Shown: positions 3,977-6,908 of the stretch, piece after piece
Position numbering within the stretch: position 1 is the stretch's first letter
Layout of the letters: each line of letters begins with the position of its first letter
Origin: an uncultured Gardnerella sp.
GTDB lineage: Bacteria > Actinomycetota > Actinomycetes > Actinomycetales > Bifidobacteriaceae
NCBI GenBank assembly: GCA_947254595.1
Contig: CAMYED010000047.1
Span: 1 to 6,908, forward strand
DNA length: 6,908 nt
Direction: 5' to 3'
Position numbers and translations under genes: made by a program
The notes under the pieces: generated by a model
Told to the model about the DNA's origin: nothing
Database searches by the model: none
The model's input: the letters and a program-made list of their open reading frames with translations, nothing else

Positions 3977-6664
3977 ATGGACTCTTCTAAGTCGGGAATT
4001 TTTTATAAATACGCATCCGACTCAAACGCAAAAGCGCAGGATAGTCAGGTAATTAAAGGCGAAAAGTGGCGAATTACGGTTATTACAGATTCGCTGCTGC
4101 GTCTTGAGTGGAGCGATGACGGTGAATTTGCAGATACTCCTACTCAAACGGTAGTTCGACGCAATTTTGCCAGCAAAAGCACGGATGCTCAGCCGCAATT
4201 TATTACGCGCAAAAACGAAAACGGATGGCTGGAAGTCGAAACTGAAAAGCTGCATCTTACTTATAATTGCGAAGCTTTTAGCAAAGAGGGCTTAAGTATT
4301 GTTGTGCGCGGAGTGCCATGTACGCAGTTTAATACGTGGCATTATGGAGACGCGTGCCCGGGAAATCTTCTTGGAACTTTTAGAACTTTGGATCAGGCGA
4401 ACGGTCCGGTAAAACTTGGTAAAGGAATACTTTCTCGCGATGGCTGGGCTATTGTTGACGATTCTTCTTCGTGCGAAATTGTGCCTGCTGAAAAAGTTGA
4501 TGGCAAACCAAACCCGTATGGAGCTTGGGTTAAGTCGCGTGCGAAAAAAGTTAGCGAGCAAGACGGAAGGTACAAAGACTTATACTTCTTCGGCTACGGA
4601 CACCGCTATATTCAAGCAATTCAAGACTTTTATAAGCTTACGGGCGCTCAGCCGCTACTTCCGCGTTTTGCGTTAAGTAATTGGTGGAGTCGCTACTATC
4701 GCTACCGTCAAGACGAATATTTGCAATTGCATAATCGTTTTAAGCGCGAAGGAATACCTTTTAGCGCAGCTGTTATAGATATGGACTGGCATGTTACGGA
4801 TGTTGATCCGAAGTATGGCTCCGGCTGGACGGGTTACACGTGGAACGAGGAGCTCTTCCCGGACCATCGCGCTTTCTTGCGTAAACTTAACGCGGCTGGA
4901 TTGGCTCCAACTTTGAATTTGCATCCGCGCGACGGTGTGCGCGCGTTCGAAAAAGATTATGCGCAAGTTGCGCAAGATGCTGGAATTGATCCTGCAAGCG
5001 GTAAAGCTGTGGAATTTGATTTAACGAATCCGCAGTTTGTTGAAGCTTACTTCAATATGCATCATCGTATGGAAGATGAAGGCGTGCGATTTTGGTGGAT
5101 TGATTGGCAGCAGGGTGGTGTGACGCGCGAGCCTGGTTTGGATCCGCTTTGGATGCTGAACCACATGCATTATGAGGATGCTGCGCGCGACGGCCGCTGG
5201 CCGCTTACGTTCTCTCGCTATGCAGGGCCTGGTTCGCATCGCTACCCAGTTGGATTCTCGGGAGATACCGTTACTACTTGGGATTCGCTTGCTTTCCAAA
5301 CTTACTTCACTTCTACAGCTTCAAATATTGGCTACGGATGGTGGAGTCACGATATTGGCGGACACATGCTTGGCGTGCGAAACAATGAGTTAGAAGCGCG
5401 ATGGTACGCTTTCGGCGCGTTTAGTCCTATTAATCGTTTGCACTCGACTTGCTCGCCGTTTGCTGGAAAAGAGCCGTGGAATTTCCCTAAGGAAACTCGC
5501 GAAGCAATGGTGAAAATGCTTCGTTTGCGCGCGGAACTTTTGCCATACGTTTATACGATGAATTATCGTGCAGCTTTTGATGGCAGGCCGATTATTGAGC
5601 CAATGTACTGGCAGTCGCCGGAAGTTGGCATGGCTTACGAAATTCCTAACGAGTACCGTTTTGGAAGCGAGCTTATAGTAGCGCCGATTACTTCGCCTAA
5701 CGATGCTGCTACTTTGCGCGGATGTGCTGGAGTTTGGTTGCCGGAAGGTGATTGGTACGATTTGTTTGACGGGCGCAGGTACGTGTCTCGCGGCTGGAAT
5801 GGTCGCAGATTTGAAGCGTGGCGCTCACTTGACCGCGTGCCGGCTTTTGCTCGCTCTGGAGCGATTGTGCCTTTGCAAGTTTTGCCGGAAGTTGCAGATT
5901 GCGAGCGTAGTGCTGAAGCTGCTGAAGCGGTTAATAGTATTGAAAATCCGCGAGCTTTGCGCGTTCTCGTGTTCCCCGGAGCTGACGGCGAATTCGTAAT
6001 GCGAGAGGATAACGGTGACTTTGCTGCAGCGTCCGCTGGAAACACTGCCGACACACGTATGAATTTTGTGTGGCGAGACGGCAATAGTTCTTCGCAATTT
6101 ATTATTTCAGGCGTAGAAGGTGCGGAAGCTGCCGTAGAATCTGTGCCGCAAAAGCGCAACTGGAACGTTGTATTTAGAGGAGTTGCTTGCGCAGATTTTG
6201 CGAAAGTGCGCGTTTTTGTAGGAAGCCGAGAGCTTAACGCAAATGAGTTTGCGATTTCTTACGAAGGCGAAGAATCAACTTTGAGTCTGACTGTTTCTGT
6301 AAATGACGTTCCTGTTTGCGAAGAACTTCGCGTAATTGTTGACGGCGGATTGCAAATTGCTGACGACCCTAAAGTTGGCGACGCTTACCGATTCCTGCTT
6401 CAAGCGCAAGTTCCGTACCGCGGTAAGGAAATGGCTTTTGATGCAGTGCGCGAAACAGACGGAAGCGCAAGCGCTATTGCTGCAATCTCAACTCTTGAAT
6501 ACGAAAACGAATCGGAAGCAGAAAAGTATCGCAACAATGTTGATATGCTTAACGCTTATGCAACTGATCAGCCTTCCGTAGTGAAGTGGGCGCAGTGGCG
6601 TTGTACGCTGCCAGTTTCTGTAAAACATGCGCTTGAGGAGATTTTGCTGCGCTCGGTTGAGTAA
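3977..6664 (+). CDS. GH31-family glycoside hydrolase (alpha-glucosidase-like)
   Basis: A cytoplasmic retaining alpha-glycosidase, 895 residues, no signal peptide. The N-terminal beta-sandwich spans about 25-220. The (beta/alpha)8 barrel starts at LPRFALSNWWSRYYRY (228-243). GH31 landmarks are AAVIDMDWH (264-272), WWIDWQQGG with inferred nucleophile Asp376, FSRY with substrate-binding Arg414, PVGFSGDT with inferred acid/base Asp430, and SHDIGGH (457-463). Barrel-proximal beta domains follow (about 535-640), then a beta-rich region to about 790 and a mostly helical tail (about 795-895). The nucleophile motif differs from the WxDMxE seen in classical GH31 alpha-glucosidases and alpha-xylosidases, so this belongs to a divergent subgroup. 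GH31 also includes alpha-galactosidases, alpha-N-acetylgalactosaminidases and sulfoquinovosidases; specificity cannot be read from the sequence. The neighbours favour an alpha-glucoside. It is the third gene of the possible operon with the GH13 and TraX genes. Confidence 0.93.
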   Translation: MDSSKSGIFYKYASDSNAKAQDSQVIKGEKWRITVITDSLLRLEWSDDGEFADTPTQTVVRRNFASKSTDAQPQFITRKNENGWLEVETEKLHLTYNCEAFSKEGLSIVVRGVPCTQFNTWHYGDACPGNLLGTFRTLDQANGPVKLGKGILSRDGWAIVDDSSSCEIVPAEKVDGKPNPYGAWVKSRAKKVSEQDGRYKDLYFFGYGHRYIQAIQDFYKLTGAQPLLPRFALSNWWSRYYRYRQDEYLQLHNRFKREGIPFSAAVIDMDWHVTDVDPKYGSGWTGYTWNEELFPDHRAFLRKLNAAGLAPTLNLHPRDGVRAFEKDYAQVAQDAGIDPASGKAVEFDLTNPQFVEAYFNMHHRMEDEGVRFWWIDWQQGGVTREPGLDPLWMLNHMHYEDAARDGRWPLTFSRYAGPGSHRYPVGFSGDTVTTWDSLAFQTYFTSTASNIGYGWWSHDIGGHMLGVRNNELEARWYAFGAFSPINRLHSTCSPFAGKEPWNFPKETREAMVKMLRLRAELLPYVYTMNYRAAFDGRPIIEPMYWQSPEVGMAYEIPNEYRFGSELIVAPITSPNDAATLRGCAGVWLPEGDWYDLFDGRRYVSRGWNGRRFEAWRSLDRVPAFARSGAIVPLQVLPEVADCERSAEAAEAVNSIENPRALRVLVFPGADGEFVMREDNGDFAAASAGNTADTRMNFVWRDGNSSSQFIISGVEGAEAAVESVPQKRNWNVVFRGVACADFAKVRVFVGSRELNANEFAISYEGEESTLSLTVSVNDVPVCEELRVIVDGGLQIADDPKVGDAYRFLLQAQVPYRGKEMAFDAVRETDGSASAIAAISTLEYENESEAEKYRNNVDMLNAYATDQPSVVKWAQWRCTLPVSVKHALEEILLRSVE

Positions 6665-6737
6665 TTTCATCTGCGCGAGCGCAATCTGAGCGATTAACAA
6701 AAATTGCTTAATTTTGCGATTTGACATGCCGTCTCAA

Positions 6738-6767
6738 TTAACAAATTTTTCACAGAAGTGCTAGAAT
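6738..6767 (+). promoter_or_regulatory. Promoter for a gene beyond the right edge
   Basis: TTAACA (6738-6743, 5 of 6 to the -35 consensus) is followed after 18 bp by TAGAAT (6762-6767, 5 of 6 to the -10 consensus) with an extended -10 TG at 6759-6760. The inferred start is near 6774. A near-palindrome, GTGC-T-AGAATTCT-GCAC (6758-6774), with one unpaired T, covers the -10 and start site and could be an operator. Confidence 0.6.
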
Positions 6768-6779
6768 TCTGCACGGTAG

Positions 6780-6795
6780 TGTGATGAAACTCACA
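6780..6795. promoter_or_regulatory. CRP/GlxR-like palindrome TGTGA-N6-TCACA
   Basis: The arms TGTGA (6780-6784) and TCACA (6791-6795) with a 6-bp spacer match exactly the core consensus of CRP-family sites, including GlxR of corynebacteria. The site begins about 6 bp after the inferred start of the promoter ending at 6767, a position suited to repression. Whether this organism has a CRP-family protein that binds such sites cannot be seen here. Confidence 0.4.
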
Positions 6796-6823
6796 TAATT
6801 TCGTTACGTCTACCTGTAGCGTT

Positions 6824-6853
6824 TGTAATATCGCTAAAGTTGGCAATATTACA
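6824..6853. repeat. Perfect 8-bp inverted repeat with a 14-bp spacer in a leader
   Basis: TGTAATAT (6824-6831) and ATATTACA (6846-6853) are exact reverse complements. A second pair, TAGCG (6817-6821) and CGCTA (6832-6836), interlocks with it, so as RNA the two stems would either exclude each other or form a pseudoknot. A further hairpin, TTTGA-AGG-TCAAA, lies at 6870-6882. This may be a regulator site or a structured 5' leader; it matches no riboswitch I recognise. Confidence 0.5.
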
Positions 6854-6908
6854 GCTTTACAATCGCAGTTTTGAAGGTCAAAGCTACGAAACGCGGGAGC
6901 TTGTTCTA

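Larger units (their letters stand above)
6665..6908. other. Non-coding right end, leader of a gene beyond the edge
   Basis: No credible gene is present in these 244 bases. Directly after the GH31 stop is a small GC hairpin, TGCGC-GA-GCGCA (6672-6683), but it lacks a T-run and is only a weak terminator candidate. An AT-only inverted repeat, AAAATT-GCTT-AATTTT (6700-6715), follows. Beyond that come a rightward promoter, a CRP-like site and a leader with several inverted repeats. A rightward gene starting after 6908 is inferred. Confidence 0.5.

Noticed and set aside
5635..6159. Minus-strand open frame of 174 codons inside the GH31 gene
   Set aside because: It overlaps well-conserved GH31 coding sequence, and has no family features and no ribosome binding site worth calling.
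6672..6683. Rho-independent terminator after GH31
   Set aside because: The stem TGCG/CGCA is short and is not followed by a T-run, so it is recorded only as a weak hairpin.
6721..6726. Perfect TTGACA as a -35 box
   Set aside because: No acceptable -10 lies 16-18 bp downstream (AATTTT at 17 bp), and TAGAAT at 6762 is 35 bp away. The TTAACA at 6738 fits better.
6885..6908. Start of a tRNA or a ribosome binding site at the right edge
   Set aside because: GCGGGAGC resembles both superficially, but the window ends before any D-arm or start codon could confirm it.

Overview
The window looks like a chromosomal sugar-utilisation locus from a low-GC actinobacterium of the Bifidobacteriaceae, most likely Gardnerella or a close relative. 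The reasons are a Gram-positive-type maltose-binding lipoprotein, AGGAGG-like ribosome binding sites, sigma-70-like promoters, intracellular alpha-glucosidases, moderate GC in the genes and very AT-rich gaps. The genus is inferred from overall feel and not from a marker gene. I see no insertion sequence, phage gene, CRISPR array, tRNA or rRNA.

Layout. The left 0.9 kb holds the N-terminal 304 codons of a MalE-type solute-binding lipoprotein on the minus strand; its C-terminus lies beyond the left edge. Positions 914-1179 form a divergent control region: two back-to-back promoters with 17 bp between their -35 boxes, several short palindromes, and a leader of about 130 nt for malE. Rightward follow a GH13 alpha-glucosidase-type enzyme (1180-2886), a TraX-family multipass membrane protein (3029-3805) and a GH31 glycosidase of 895 residues (3977-6664). 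The last 244 bases are non-coding. They contain a good rightward promoter, a TGTGA-N6-TCACA site and a leader rich in inverted repeats, probably serving a gene beyond the right edge.

How the parts fit. The inferred picture is uptake of alpha-gluco-oligosaccharides by an ABC transporter whose binding protein is MalE, then cytoplasmic hydrolysis by the GH13 and GH31 enzymes, neither of which has a signal peptide. The TraX-like protein between the two hydrolases has no obvious role in this scheme; its family is named after an N-acetyltransferase of conjugative pilin, but no pilin or conjugation gene is visible here. The three rightward genes share a strand and no convincing terminator separates them, so an operon is plausible, although gaps of 142 and 171 bp leave room for internal promoters.

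The least ordinary features are the short tandem repeats in both gaps between the rightward genes (11-bp, 20-bp and 12-bp units, all different), the unusual active-site motifs of both hydrolases, the TraX gene's position, and the palindrome-rich DNA at both non-coding ends. I do not see clear evidence of a wholly new system.
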